From: Clostridiaceae bacterium
GTDB lineage: Bacteria > Bacillota > Clostridia > Acetivibrionales > Acetivibrionaceae
NCBI GenBank assembly: GCA_012519925.1
Contig: JAAYPF010000201.1
Span: 1 to 44,535, forward strand
DNA: 44,535 bases
Reading direction: 5' to 3'
A program made the translations under genes and the position numbers. Positions 8,195 through 16,051 of this stretch are shown here, piece by piece. The notes beneath the pieces were generated by a model. The model made no database searches. It worked only from the letters and a program-made list of their open reading frames with translations, and was not told where the DNA came from. Numbering within the stretch: the first letter of the stretch is position 1; each line of letters opens with the position of its first letter.

Positions 8195-8971
8195 ATGAAG
8201 GAAAAGATATATACAATACCCGTTACCGATGCTTTTAAGACCGAATGCGAATGTTCCCTTTGCGTACTAGAAAAAAAACTCGAAGAGGAAAACATTGAAT
8301 ACGTGCTAGGTCCCTTTCTTATGGAACCGGATGGAAGAATGATAACCAACGAAAAAGGCTTCTGTAAAGTCCATTTTGAAATGTTGTATAATACACAGGC
8401 AAATCGGTTAGGTTTAGGCCTGATTGTGGACACTCATATGTGTGAGCAAAACTCCAAATTGAAAAAAGTATACGAAGAAAAACTTAATCAGATAAAGAAA
8501 GATTCAGAAATATCTATGATTAAGAATCTTTCCTCAAAAATATCCACAAAACAAACTGAAACAGAGAAATTTGTAGACCAACTTATAGACAAACTCAATG
8601 ATTTAGAAAATTCCTGTACCATATGTAGTAGATTAGAACACACCATGGACAGGTATATAGATGTGATTTTTTACCTGTTCTTCAAAGAACCAGAATTCAA
8701 AACTCTATTTACTCAGCAAAAGGGTTTTTGCTTAAAGCATCTCAAACAATTATTGGTAAGTACTAAAAAGTACCTTGGTCCAAAAGATACCGCAATCTTT
8801 GTAAACACCCTTATGTCAATGCAAATGCAAAACATGGAACGCATTCAACAGGAAGTCAACTGGTTTACCAAAAAATTCGATTATCGCTATAATGACGAAC
8901 CATGGGGTAATTCAAAAGATGCACTGTTAAGAAGTATTCAAAAACTGGTAGGTCATTGCAATCTTAAATAA
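8195..8971 (+). CDS. DUF6062 family protein with two cysteine/histidine modules
   Basis: A 258-aa soluble protein. I recognise it only as a DUF6062-type clostridial protein; function unknown. It appears built from a duplicated module. Copy one has CECSLC near residues 18-23, then GFCKVHFEMLY. Copy two has CTICSRLEH, then GFCLKHLKQLL. Each copy therefore offers C-x2-C followed by C-x2-H about 40-50 residues later, a plausible metal-binding set (inference). The rest is helical and charged. AAAGGA lies 8 bases before the ATG. It stands alone on the plus strand and converges with the next gene. Confidence 0.75.
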   Translation: MKEKIYTIPVTDAFKTECECSLCVLEKKLEEENIEYVLGPFLMEPDGRMITNEKGFCKVHFEMLYNTQANRLGLGLIVDTHMCEQNSKLKKVYEEKLNQIKKDSEISMIKNLSSKISTKQTETEKFVDQLIDKLNDLENSCTICSRLEHTMDRYIDVIFYLFFKEPEFKTLFTQQKGFCLKHLKQLLVSTKKYLGPKDTAIFVNTLMSMQMQNMERIQQEVNWFTKKFDYRYNDEPWGNSKDALLRSIQKLVGHCNLK

Positions 8972-9136
8972 AAAAATAATGCCCACTTGATAAGGAGAGG
9001 TTGATTTACTTAGTGTTAAAGCAATTCTCCATGGTTACGCCCAGGAGCTTTGTACAACCTAAAAAGGAGCATATCATTTTATTCAATCACTTGTGTGATA
9101 TTCATTTTTTTGTAGCAGATAACAAAGTCAACAGTG

Positions 9137-9976
9137 TTATAAAACACTTGCAATTTTCTTATTTTCTACAACAAGGCTCTTTGCAGTAATGTCTAACCTT
9201 TGTATGTTTAGTGCAGTAAGTTTTTCAACTTCCTCCGCAGCTTTCATTTGTACTTCTTTAAGTAAAGGTCTTATCATACATCCATAGACTAAAACAAGAT
9301 CCATTTCTATATATATGCCATCAATATGATTTTCAGCTCTAAAACGAGATATCTTGTTTACTCCCTCAATTTTGGAGGTGACATGTTCTACTATCTGATA
9401 AATAGTATAGTCCGAAATGGTGTAATTGCCCATATAACTAAAAGTTGGCCTTACTACCGATTTCTCACCTACCAATTGAAAGCTTCCCTTTCCTTTTCTT
9501 CTAAACACCTGCAAAGGGTCGAGAAAATAGCCTGAAAAATCTTTCTTAATTTCAAAAGTGGGGACAGGTATAACATGTTTGCCCTGTTCCCTTCTAGTAG
9601 AAAGGGCCTGTTTAATTTCAAACTCAGTTGCCACATCCTGTATATATATTCTCTCGGTAATCTCAGGCAGTTCAAGACGCTTTACTATAGCTTCAACCAT
9701 ACCATCAGATGTGCCTAAGACAAGCACAGATTCCGGACTATAAGTACGAAACGCATCTTTAACCTCATTAGCATGATTATCATCTGTAAATAAAGCCCTC
9801 TTTATTGAAGCAATCTTAGTTTTTTCTTTTTTTGCCGAAGTTCCCGCTATTATCTGTGCTCCTCTAATCAATATCCCATCATCAATTATGCACTCGATAT
9901 CCCGTTCCCTTGCGACCCAAACAGATCTATGGCTTTTGCCAGTACCACTTGGTCCAATGAATCCTATAACTCTCAA
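9137..9976 (-). CDS. P-loop NTPase fused to an Asp23/Gls24-like domain
   Basis: A 279-aa protein with two parts. The N-terminus is a nucleotide-binding fold: MRVIGFIGPSGTGKSHRS has a perfect Walker A (GPSGTGKS), and SVLVLGTSDGMVEAIVKRL may be the next strand-helix. From about residue 175 the sequence (RPTFSYMGNYTISDYTIYQI ... GVNKISRFRAEN ... VYGCMIRPLLKEVQMKAAEEVEKLTAL) resembles Asp23/Gls24 envelope-stress proteins. The combination suggests an ATP- or GTP-dependent envelope-associated role, which is inference. The start is TTG at 9976 with TGGAGG 7-8 bases upstream. It is transcribed alone; a promoter must lie in the 710-base gap upstream. Confidence 0.75.
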   Translation of the reverse strand: MRVIGFIGPSGTGKSHRSVWVARERDIECIIDDGILIRGAQIIAGTSAKKEKTKIASIKRALFTDDNHANEVKDAFRTYSPESVLVLGTSDGMVEAIVKRLELPEITERIYIQDVATEFEIKQALSTRREQGKHVIPVPTFEIKKDFSGYFLDPLQVFRRKGKGSFQLVGEKSVVRPTFSYMGNYTISDYTIYQIVEHVTSKIEGVNKISRFRAENHIDGIYIEMDLVLVYGCMIRPLLKEVQMKAAEEVEKLTALNIQRLDITAKSLVVENKKIASVL

Positions 9977-10215
9977 GGATATACCTCCAGTATGCTACGC
10001 ATATATTTCCTATGTTATTATATATATTTACATATCCAACATAAAATTAACAAATATTTTAGTTCAAAACGGTAATAACAAAGTTTATTAGGAATAAATT
10101 TCACTTAAAAATGCTTAGATTAAATATTATCACAAAACCTATTGTAAGTTCAACTATGTAATTCATAGAATAACTTTCATTTGCAAAGCTAGATAGAGAT
10201 AAAGAACTCAGAAAA

Positions 10216-10251
10216 GGGAAAAAGAGAGTTAGACTCTCTTTTATATTTCCC
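10216..10251. terminator. Hairpin, probable terminator
   Basis: AAAGAGAGT (10221-10229) pairs with ACTCTCTTT (10233-10241) around a 3-base loop, with GGGAA/TTCCC (10216-10220 and 10247-10251) outside. No gene ends nearby, so it may close a small untranslated transcript or a lost gene. Confidence 0.5.
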
Positions 10252-10610
10252 TAAATACTCATCTTTAGTTTCTTTTGATGTCTTCATTAGCTTCTTCTTT
10301 TCTTTTATCTTCCGTAGAAGATTTAAAAAAACAACAACTTTATATATAAAAACTGAAGGTTTGAGCTAAAAAATTAGAAAATACATAATTTTTATTATAT
10401 CTTTAGCTATATTATGTACATCACAGCAATCTATTATACATCATATTGTGTTACACGTATATTTTATCATTTGATTGCATAAAGTCAATACAATTTACTA
10501 AAAATCATGTAGGTAATTAGTACTATTTGTCCTAAAATGTCATACTTTGCAATGGCAATACCTATTATTTTACTGTCAAATGCCTCTATTGACACTTTAC
10601 ACTAAAACAA

Positions 10611-10652
10611 AAATGAGATTACTGCATTTAATAAATAACAGAAATCCCATTT
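10611..10652 (-). terminator. Terminator of the ytxC-like gene
   Basis: On the minus strand AAATGGGAT and ATCTCATTT pair (9 bp, one G-U), with an inner CTG/CAG and ATTT/AAAT stem, followed by TTGTTTTAG. It lies 35 bases behind the stop codon. Confidence 0.65.
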
Positions 10653-10686
10653 AGCATTTTAAATCCCATAGATGCTTATCTGAATT

Positions 10687-11592
10687 TTAGCTTTTATTCT
10701 CACTTCTAGCCACTTTCACCAAGCAAAGCTCACACTCGGGACAAATAATAGCTTTGCCCCAAAAAACATTTTTAATTGTCTCTAAAAGCTCCTTATTTCT
10801 AAAACTACTAGCACTGTGTACTATTACTTTTTTAGGTGCCATAGTTATAAGGGAACTAACTAGCAAATCATCGTAATTTATTTCACCTTCAGGTATGTCA
10901 TTCATAAATTCCTGAATACACTCATTTGTTATTTCCTTTTTATTTTCATCTAATAAGATATACTTGTTATCATAGCTTACCAGCACATGAATTACATTAA
11001 ACTTAGGTTCTTGTATATCCACAAAATATCTTAATAGACAAATAAATTCCTTATATTCTCTCTCGGTAAGGAAATCATCTACCGCTTTGTCTACAACTTC
11101 CTCCAAGTCTTTCATGTAGTCTTTAAGTCTAAAATTCACAAAACCATCAAGAATTACTTTATCCGAACTCTCAAAATAGTCAACTAACTTTCGAATAATT
11201 ATATTTCTTCTCCTTATCTGAAATATGCTATTTAAAAAGTTCTTATCGCTATTTCTAATAATAAAAAGAGCCAACCTTAGTATTTCTTTCTTTTCTATAG
11301 AATTGAAATAGCAGTAGTTGCTGTTTATTATTCTGAGAATTAGTTTTTCCTCATATTCTTCAATTATATAATCTGCCAAACCGTTTGATATGCTCAATAT
11401 CAATTGATCATATTCGGGTGTGTTCTTTTCATCTTGGTTAATTGTGCATATTACAGAAGTTGAGCCATCTAAATCAACACTATCTTTTACAGAACAGTTA
11501 TTGTTTAATTTATTCAGCTTTTTCAGTTCATTAGTTATATATCTTTTAACACTTTCTGCACAGTCATTAACCCCAATACAAAGACACTGCAT
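10687..11592 (-). CDS. ytxC: YtxC-like sporulation-associated protein
   Basis: A 301-aa protein recognised as YtxC-like mainly from the central DKVILDGFVNFRLKDYMKDLEEVVDKAVDDFL segment and overall length. YtxC is found in endospore formers and has no firm biochemical role. The C-terminal part carries APKKVIVHSASSFRNKELLETIKNVFWGKAIICPECELC, with a CPEC motif near the end. The open frame starts with GTG at 11601, but AAGGGA lies only 2 bases before it and about 10 before the ATG at 11592, which is preferred. It is followed by its own terminator and is probably monocistronic. Confidence 0.72.
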   Translation of the reverse strand: MQCLCIGVNDCAESVKRYITNELKKLNKLNNNCSVKDSVDLDGSTSVICTINQDEKNTPEYDQLILSISNGLADYIIEEYEEKLILRIINSNYCYFNSIEKKEILRLALFIIRNSDKNFLNSIFQIRRRNIIIRKLVDYFESSDKVILDGFVNFRLKDYMKDLEEVVDKAVDDFLTEREYKEFICLLRYFVDIQEPKFNVIHVLVSYDNKYILLDENKKEITNECIQEFMNDIPEGEINYDDLLVSSLITMAPKKVIVHSASSFRNKELLETIKNVFWGKAIICPECELCLVKVARSENKS

Positions 11593-11784
11593 CAACTTCA
11601 CATCCCTTCAAACGTAGTATATGTCTTAGTAATTTGTTGTATGCAGCAAGCGATATATGCAATTATTACCATTATTAACTCACCATTTTTATTCTTACAC
11701 ATATAAACCTTATTTTCTGCATTCTAAATTTCTATTACATTATATGCAGATGAATATAGTAAGTTACAAGTACATAGCACATCT

Positions 11785-12537
11785 TCAATAACTACAAATA
11801 GGAATGATAGAGCCAATATCAACAACCTGTTGATCGGATAATGAAATTATTTTTTTGTCTTTATTATATAGAAATTCTTTGATTTTTAAACTACTTTCTA
11901 AGGTCTCAAAATTCCCAGCTACAGCCCATATGTTTTTGCCTACCAAGCCGGTGCTTCCTCCTATAAAGCCATAATCAAGACCTTTAAGCAGGATGTTTGT
12001 TTCTTCAACTACCAAAACGTCCAATCCTTTTTTCTCAGCAATCTTTGCAATTCCTCTATCCATAGTTATAATGGAATTTTCATCTACAACGGAAATTGCA
12101 CATTTTGCATATCCCTGGTTTACATGAACCAGTTCCACATCAAGTTCTAAATAAAATTTCTTTAAAATACTATCTGTATAGTTTGTATTATGAAATACAA
12201 ACCTCCCAACTCTTGCCGCATTATAAGAAATATTACCCGGATACTTATTTGTCAGCTTTGTTTCCCCTCTGATAAGCTGAAAACCATACCTTTCAAGTTC
12301 CATAATGGTTTCTTTAGAAGTCCCCGGTGCATAAATAATGCTTTTACCACCTATGTGATGTAAAAACATATCTGGATGAAATGCAACAGAGCTATATAAA
12401 GATGGATGAAGCTTTGTTTTAATTATTTGAATTCCATTAGCTGTTAATCCTTTTCCAAGGTTATCACTTATTCTGCCGTCAACAATAGCAAGTACAACTT
12501 TTTCTTCAGGTATATTAGGAATATCTATAAATTTCAT
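11785..12537 (-). CDS. DUF6873-type GME-fold protein
   Basis: A 250-aa protein that I recognise as the DUF6873 family, predicted to adopt the guanidino-group-modifying-enzyme (GME, pentein) fold of arginine deiminase and dimethylarginase. Seen are the N-terminal DIPNIPEEKVVLAIVDGRIS, the internal GNISYNAARVGRFVFHN, the HVNQGYAKCAISVVDENSIITMDRG segment with an invariant-looking Cys, and LDYGFIGGSTGLVGKNIWAVAGN. Whether it has hydrolase or transferase activity is not known. ATG at 12537 has AAAGGAAATGAGAG upstream. Minus strand, 192 bases before the ytxC-like gene. Confidence 0.72.
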   Translation of the reverse strand: MKFIDIPNIPEEKVVLAIVDGRISDNLGKGLTANGIQIIKTKLHPSLYSSVAFHPDMFLHHIGGKSIIYAPGTSKETIMELERYGFQLIRGETKLTNKYPGNISYNAARVGRFVFHNTNYTDSILKKFYLELDVELVHVNQGYAKCAISVVDENSIITMDRGIAKIAEKKGLDVLVVEETNILLKGLDYGFIGGSTGLVGKNIWAVAGNFETLESSLKIKEFLYNKDKKIISLSDQQVVDIGSIIPICSY

Positions 12538-12717
12538 TGAACTCTCATTTCCTTTGAGCTTTTATATATTTTTTTATTTTGTATCTAAGAAACAACTAGC
12601 CTGAGCAATCTCCATAACCCCTAGAAGGAGAATCTCTTAAGAGCTTATTTAATTTACATATAATTATATTATCACACTTTATTAAGAAATTTCATACAAT
12701 GTTATTAGAGTGATTAA

Positions 12718-12847
12718 AGTGCATTTTTAACTAGTGTATAAGTATTTTTCGAAATATCCTTATAAGTGTTAAAAAGCACTAACTGTCAGTTACCTACGGG
12801 TAATCGTCAGTTATTTAAATAAAACCGCACCTTTTATAAAGGTGCGG
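12718..12847 (+). ncRNA. Candidate structured RNA of three tandem hairpins
   Basis: Hairpin 1: AGTGC-A-TTTTTAAC (12718-12731) pairs with GTTAAAAAGCACT (12768-12780), with inner TATAAG/CTTATA and TATTT-TTCG-AAATA. Hairpin 2: TAACTG (12780-12785) with CAGTTA (12808-12813), inner TTACC-TACG-GGTAA. Hairpin 3 is the terminator CCGCACCTTT/AAAGGTGCGG. Two loops, TTCG and TACG, are UNCG-type tetraloops. No coding frame is present. The strand is uncertain; plus is preferred because the third hairpin is followed by CTTTTG. A TATAAT-like stretch lies near 12655-12670. Confidence 0.45.
12825..12847. terminator. Strong intrinsic terminator
   Basis: CCGCACCTTT (12825-12834) and AAAGGTGCGG (12838-12847) form a 10-bp GC-rich stem with a 3-base loop, followed by CTTTTG on plus and TTTTATTT on minus. 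No protein gene ends here on either strand, which points to an untranslated transcript. Confidence 0.8.
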
Positions 12848-13036
12848 CTTTTGCATTTAATTTCCACATTACTATAATCCAATAAAATCAGCTATTTCGA
12901 AACACTAATTGACCAGTCATTTTTTGGAATCGCCTTAATAACTTTATATAAATATTTAAAGTATTTATGGAAACACTACTATATGACAAGTAATTGTTTC
13001 TCAATATTACCTAAACTCTCAATTAGGAGTGATATT

Positions 13037-13180
13037 ATGACAACTATAAACTGCTCATCTAATTGTATTCATCAGAAAGATGGCAAATGTTCTCTCGATA
13101 ATGTCACAATGAATTCTGCTTTGATTACTACAGACTGTATATTTTATGAAGAAGATCGGAAAAAGAAGAAACAAAACTAG
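13037..13180 (+). CDS. Small cysteine-rich protein (47 aa)
   Basis: A 47-residue protein with four cysteines spaced CSSNC-x5-C and a later DCIFY (MTTINCSSNCIHQKDGKCSL...), plus a basic tail. Small clostridial proteins of this layout (N-terminal INC-x3-C-x5-C) are common and of unknown function; metal binding is a reasonable inference. The start is ATG at 13037 with TTAGGAGTGATATT upstream; an earlier in-frame ATG at 12983 has no binding site. It lies 73 bases before the amidohydrolase gene and may be cotranscribed with it. Confidence 0.7.
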   Translation: MTTINCSSNCIHQKDGKCSLDNVTMNSALITTDCIFYEEDRKKKKQN

Positions 13181-13253
13181 AAATTTCCCCTTTTTGTCTT
13201 TAAGTGCTATAATGACTTTAATGAGTTTCTATTAAAGAATCAAGGTGATTAAT

Positions 13254-14441
13254 ATGCTCTCTAAAGAGATTAAGAAGCTTTCTTCCGAAATATTGAGCGA
13301 AGTGATATGCTTAAGAAGAACAATCCACAAAGAGCCGGAGTTAGGGTTCAAAGAATTTAAAACTTCAGCACTTGTTGCAAAATATTTAGAAAATCTCGGG
13401 CTGAAAGTATCTAAAGGCATCGCTGGCACAGGAGTTACAGGTCTTCTAGAAGGGAATTTCCCGGGAAAGACTATTGCAATTAGAGCTGATATGGATGCCT
13501 TACCCATTTCTGAACAAAGCAATTTACCTTTTGCATCTTCAAATCCGGGGGTTATGCACGCTTGTGGTCATGATGTTCATACTTCTATACTTCTTGGCAC
13601 TGCAAATATGCTTAGCAAATTAAAAAAACAAATAAAGGGAAATGTAAAGTTTATATTCCAACCTGGTGAAGAAGGGCTAGGTGGAGCAAAAGTAATGATA
13701 GACGAAGGTGTTCTTTCCAATCCAAAGGTAGATGCAATAATTGCCCTGCATATATCACCAGCCCTTAAGACTGGACAAATCTCCATAAGTTCAGGTCCTA
13801 TAATGGCATCTCCTAGTGAATTCGAGCTTATAATTAAAGGACGCGGTGGCCATGCAGCTGAGCCTCACAAAACAATTGATCCTATTATAATAGGATCAAA
13901 TATTATAAACCTCTTTCAAACCATTGTGTCAAGAAATAAAAACCCTCTTAAAAGTGCTGTATTATCTGTTACCGTTTTTCAGGCAGGAACTACTTTTAAT
14001 ATCATTCCTTCCGATGCAGATATCAAAGGGACTGTAAGAACTTTCGATCCCTGCTTAGATGAGGAAATTTCAAGAAAAATGCTTGCTATAATTTCTTCAG
14101 TGACCAATGCAATGGGTGCAGAATATTCCTTTGATTATAATATAGGATATCCTCCCGTTGTTAACAATAAAAACATGGTAGACTTAGTGATTAATGCTTC
14201 CTCAAAAGTTATTGGCAAAGAAAATCTAATTTTAAATGAACAAGCTTCAATGCTTGCCGAAGATTTTTCCTACTATTTAAATGAAGTTCCTGGTGCTTTA
14301 TTTAATCTTGGGTGCTCTAATCCATCGTGGGATCACTTTGAAAACCTTCACAACAGCAAATTGATAGTAGATGAAGACTGTATAATAACTGGCATGGAAG
14401 TATTTTTACAAACTGTCGTGGATTTTTTAGAAAATCAATAA
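13254..14441 (+). CDS. M20 family amidohydrolase (N-acyl-amino-acid/hippurate hydrolase type)
   Basis: A 395-aa zinc-dependent amidohydrolase of the M20D group, which cleaves N-acylated amino acids. Landmarks are LRRTIHKEPELGFKE, the metal site IAIRADMDALPI, MHACGHDVHTSILLG, and FIFQPGEEGLGGAKVMIDEG with the catalytic Glu-Glu. The dimerisation lid contains GRGGHAAEPHKTIDP. The last ligand His is in WDHFENLHNSKL. The longest frame begins with GTG at 13245, but that codon is inside AAGGTGAT, which is the binding site for ATG at 13254. The exact substrate cannot be read from sequence. Confidence 0.88.
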   Translation: MLSKEIKKLSSEILSEVICLRRTIHKEPELGFKEFKTSALVAKYLENLGLKVSKGIAGTGVTGLLEGNFPGKTIAIRADMDALPISEQSNLPFASSNPGVMHACGHDVHTSILLGTANMLSKLKKQIKGNVKFIFQPGEEGLGGAKVMIDEGVLSNPKVDAIIALHISPALKTGQISISSGPIMASPSEFELIIKGRGGHAAEPHKTIDPIIIGSNIINLFQTIVSRNKNPLKSAVLSVTVFQAGTTFNIIPSDADIKGTVRTFDPCLDEEISRKMLAIISSVTNAMGAEYSFDYNIGYPPVVNNKNMVDLVINASSKVIGKENLILNEQASMLAEDFSYYLNEVPGALFNLGCSNPSWDHFENLHNSKLIVDEDCIITGMEVFLQTVVDFLENQ

Positions 14442-14516
14442 GGGATGACAAAAAACAACTTCTTATTATTATCATATTTTGAAAACATGACCAAATCAAG
14501 TTTTTTCGTTATCCCT

Positions 14517-14545
14517 TAGTTGGGATTTACATTTAATCCCAACTA
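14517..14545. terminator. Hairpin behind the amidohydrolase gene
   Basis: TAGTTGGGATT (14517-14527) and AATCCCAACTA (14535-14545) form an 11-bp perfect stem, followed on plus by ATGTTATTTCT. It separates two convergent genes and may serve both. Confidence 0.6.
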
Positions 14546-14632
14546 ATGTTATTTCTAAAAAACAACTTATCAATTCCATTTCGAAACATTAAGTTTAATT
14601 TTCTTCATAACTGAAATAATAGTCACAAATTA

Positions 14633-14857
14633 TCAATCAATGCTATCTATCAAATCTTTCAGTTCCTTCAAACTGTCGTAGGGAATTGCGACACCTTTTT
14701 GGCTTGGTTTAAACTCTTCGCTTTCACCATCTGACCAAAACACCCTTATATCTATATATTTCTTTCCCTTTTTTTCAACTTTTTTAATTTGAATCTCTTC
14801 ACGATTATTTTTTTCTATTTTCCCAATTAATTCTTCATTATCCCAAAAACCAGCCAT
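14633..14857 (-). CDS. PC4/p15-like transcriptional coactivator family protein
   Basis: A 74-aa protein (MAGFWDNEELIGKIEKNN...) with the compact beta-sheet plus helix pattern of the PC4 family seen in bacterial YdbC-type proteins: KVEKKGKKYIDIRVFWSDGESEEFKPSQKGVAIP, then a C-terminal helix (DSLKELKDLIDSI). These bind single-stranded nucleic acid. TTTGGAGGAGTTGCT directly precedes ATG at 14857; the longer frame upstream is not used. Single gene on minus, convergent with the amidohydrolase. Confidence 0.8.
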   Translation of the reverse strand: MAGFWDNEELIGKIEKNNREEIQIKKVEKKGKKYIDIRVFWSDGESEEFKPSQKGVAIPYDSLKELKDLIDSID

Positions 14858-15008
14858 AGCAACTCCTCCAAACAAATAAAATTTATAATCTCGGAATAAT
14901 CTTACCAAAATTGTTCACATTAGTAAATAGCACATATTTTTCTATACATTAATAAAAAAAATCTCGGCAATACTACACATATAAATAATAAGAAAGGAAG
15001 TTGTAAAC

Positions 15009-15230
15009 ATGAATAGAACACCCTTAGATAGACTCGCTCTAGTTTTGGTAGTAATCGGAGCTTTGAACTGGCTTTTGGTAGGACTATTTCAATATGACCT
15101 TGTAGCTGGTTTGTTTGGTGGTCAAACATCATTCTTATCAAGAATAATTTACTCTATAGTAGGTCTTGCAGGTCTGTATAGTATTAGCTTACTCTTTAGA
15201 GAATCACCTACTGTTAGAGATAAAGCATAA
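15009..15230 (+). CDS. DUF378 family small membrane protein
   Basis: A 73-aa protein with two transmembrane helices, LALVLVVIGALNWLLVGLF and RIIYSIVGLAGLYSISLLF, separated by YDLVAGLFGGQTS. This is the YuzA/DUF378 pattern (GALNWLLVGLF-x-YDLV); function unknown. AAAGGAAG precedes the ATG, and a perfect 15-bp terminator follows. Confidence 0.9.
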   Translation: MNRTPLDRLALVLVVIGALNWLLVGLFQYDLVAGLFGGQTSFLSRIIYSIVGLAGLYSISLLFRESPTVRDKA

Positions 15231-15271
15231 GAATAATTACAATAAAAATTCCGTTCGAAAGAGGTGTAATA

Positions 15272-15304
15272 AAAGATGCCTGTTATCTTATAACAGGCAT
15301 CTTT
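15272..15304 (+). terminator. Terminator of the DUF378 gene
   Basis: A perfect 15-bp stem between 15272-15286 and 15290-15304 (AAAGATGCCTGTTAT and its complement) with a CTT loop; the last three stem bases are T. Confidence 0.85.
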
Positions 15305-15384
15305 AACCATTTAATGTCTATATTTACAAATCCTAATGTTAGTCCTTTATATATTATACCAAAAATAGTAAGTCGCAAGCCGAA

Positions 15385-15531
15385 CTAATTGAAGATTAAT
15401 TTGCTAGTTTCCTTTTCTAGAGCTTGAATATTACAACCATTACCATGTAGATCGGTACATACATTAATGTATTTCATAAGTGTCAATTTGTCCTTTTCGG
15501 TAAGTTTTACTTTTAGTCTTCTCAATTTCAT
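15385..15531 (-). CDS. Small basic protein (48 aa), unknown
   Basis: A 48-codon frame from ATG at 15531 to TAG at 15385, starting MKLRRLKVKLTEKDKL and ending ETSKLIFN. ACAGGAGGGGATTTAT precedes the ATG, one of the best ribosome binding sites in the window, which is the main reason for calling it. Two cysteines (VCTDLHGNGCN) are 8 residues apart. The N-terminus is basic, so nucleic acid binding is possible but unproven. I recognise no family. It lies between DUF378 and SASP genes on the opposite strand. Confidence 0.6.
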   Translation of the reverse strand: MKLRRLKVKLTEKDKLTLMKYINVCTDLHGNGCNIQALEKETSKLIFN

Positions 15532-15731
15532 ATAAATCCCCTCCTGTGTCTATTACAATTCTTCCTCTGCTTTATCGTGTTGTAATATATATACCCATAA
15601 AAATATATAATGTAACATGGAAAGATGGACATACTTTAACATCATTTTCAACTAATAAAAAAATTATTAATGCACATCATACTAGTACACTATCAAATTG
15701 ATAGTGATTAAAAATTAAGGAGGCTATGAAT

Positions 15732-15917
15732 ATGGCTAACAATAATAGCAAAACAAGTTTTGAAAAGATGAAATATGAAGTAGCTTCTGAAGTTGGTGTT
15801 AATTTAAAACAAGGCTACAATGGTGACCTTACTTCAAGAGATGCTGGTAAGATAGGTGGAACAATAGTTAAAAAGGTCTTCGAAGCATATACCGGAAAAA
15901 ATTATGCTAATAAATAA
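15732..15917 (+). CDS. Small acid-soluble spore protein, alpha/beta type
   Basis: A 61-aa SASP (MANNNSKTS...) that coats and protects spore DNA. Seen are the germination protease site region MKYEVASEVGV and the DNA-binding signature GDLTSRDAGKIGGTIVKKVFEAY. AAGGAGG lies 8 bases before ATG at 15732; an upstream in-frame ATG at 15726 is too close to it. Such genes are read by sigma-G in the forespore; the promoter was not resolved. A long inverted repeat follows. Confidence 0.95.
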   Translation: MANNNSKTSFEKMKYEVASEVGVNLKQGYNGDLTSRDAGKIGGTIVKKVFEAYTGKNYANK

Positions 15918-15952
15918 TCGCAAATAGAATAGCAGAAATAAAGAAAAACAAA

Positions 15953-16015
15953 AATTCAGAAACATAGAATCCAGAATATTAATTCTTTCTTATTCTGGAT
16001 TCTATGTTCTGAATT
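15953..16015. terminator. Long inverted repeat behind the SASP gene
   Basis: AATTCAGAAACATAGAATCC...at 15953-15978 pairs with the complement at 15991-16015 in a 25-bp stem with one bulged A and a 12-base loop. It lies between convergent SASP and yebC genes and can act as a bidirectional terminator, but the stem is much longer than usual. The outer word AATTCAGAA recurs in the inverted repeat at 42547-42624. Confidence 0.7.
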
Positions 16016-16051
16016 ATCCTTCTGTACTTTACTATTTGTTATTTACTGTCT

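Larger units (their letters stand above)
9977..10686 (-). other. 710-base gap between ytxC-like and P-loop/Asp23 genes
   Basis: Two hairpins are clear: the ytxC terminator (10611-10652) and a second hairpin (10216-10251). Between them a minus-strand frame at about 10268-10335 encodes a short charged peptide (STEDKRKEEANEDIKRN) but has no start codon after the preceding stop, so it is not called. The rest is AT-rich with no recognised feature. Confidence 0.5.
12538..13036. other. Intergenic stretch holding a three-hairpin element
   Basis: The first 180 bases are AT-rich with no feature. From 12718 to 12847 three hairpins follow each other (next entry). The last 190 bases should contain the promoter for the small gene at 13037. 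Confidence 0.5.

Noticed and set aside
9001-9189. 62-codon frame starting with TTG behind an AAGGAGAGG
   Set aside because: The binding site touches the start codon, the frame overlaps the convergent gene, and the AAGGAG is better explained as one arm of a hairpin with CAATTCTCC.
10268-10335. Short charged peptide frame on minus (STEDKRKEEANEDIKRN)
   Set aside because: A stop lies just upstream and no start codon follows it; possibly a lost gene end, not callable.
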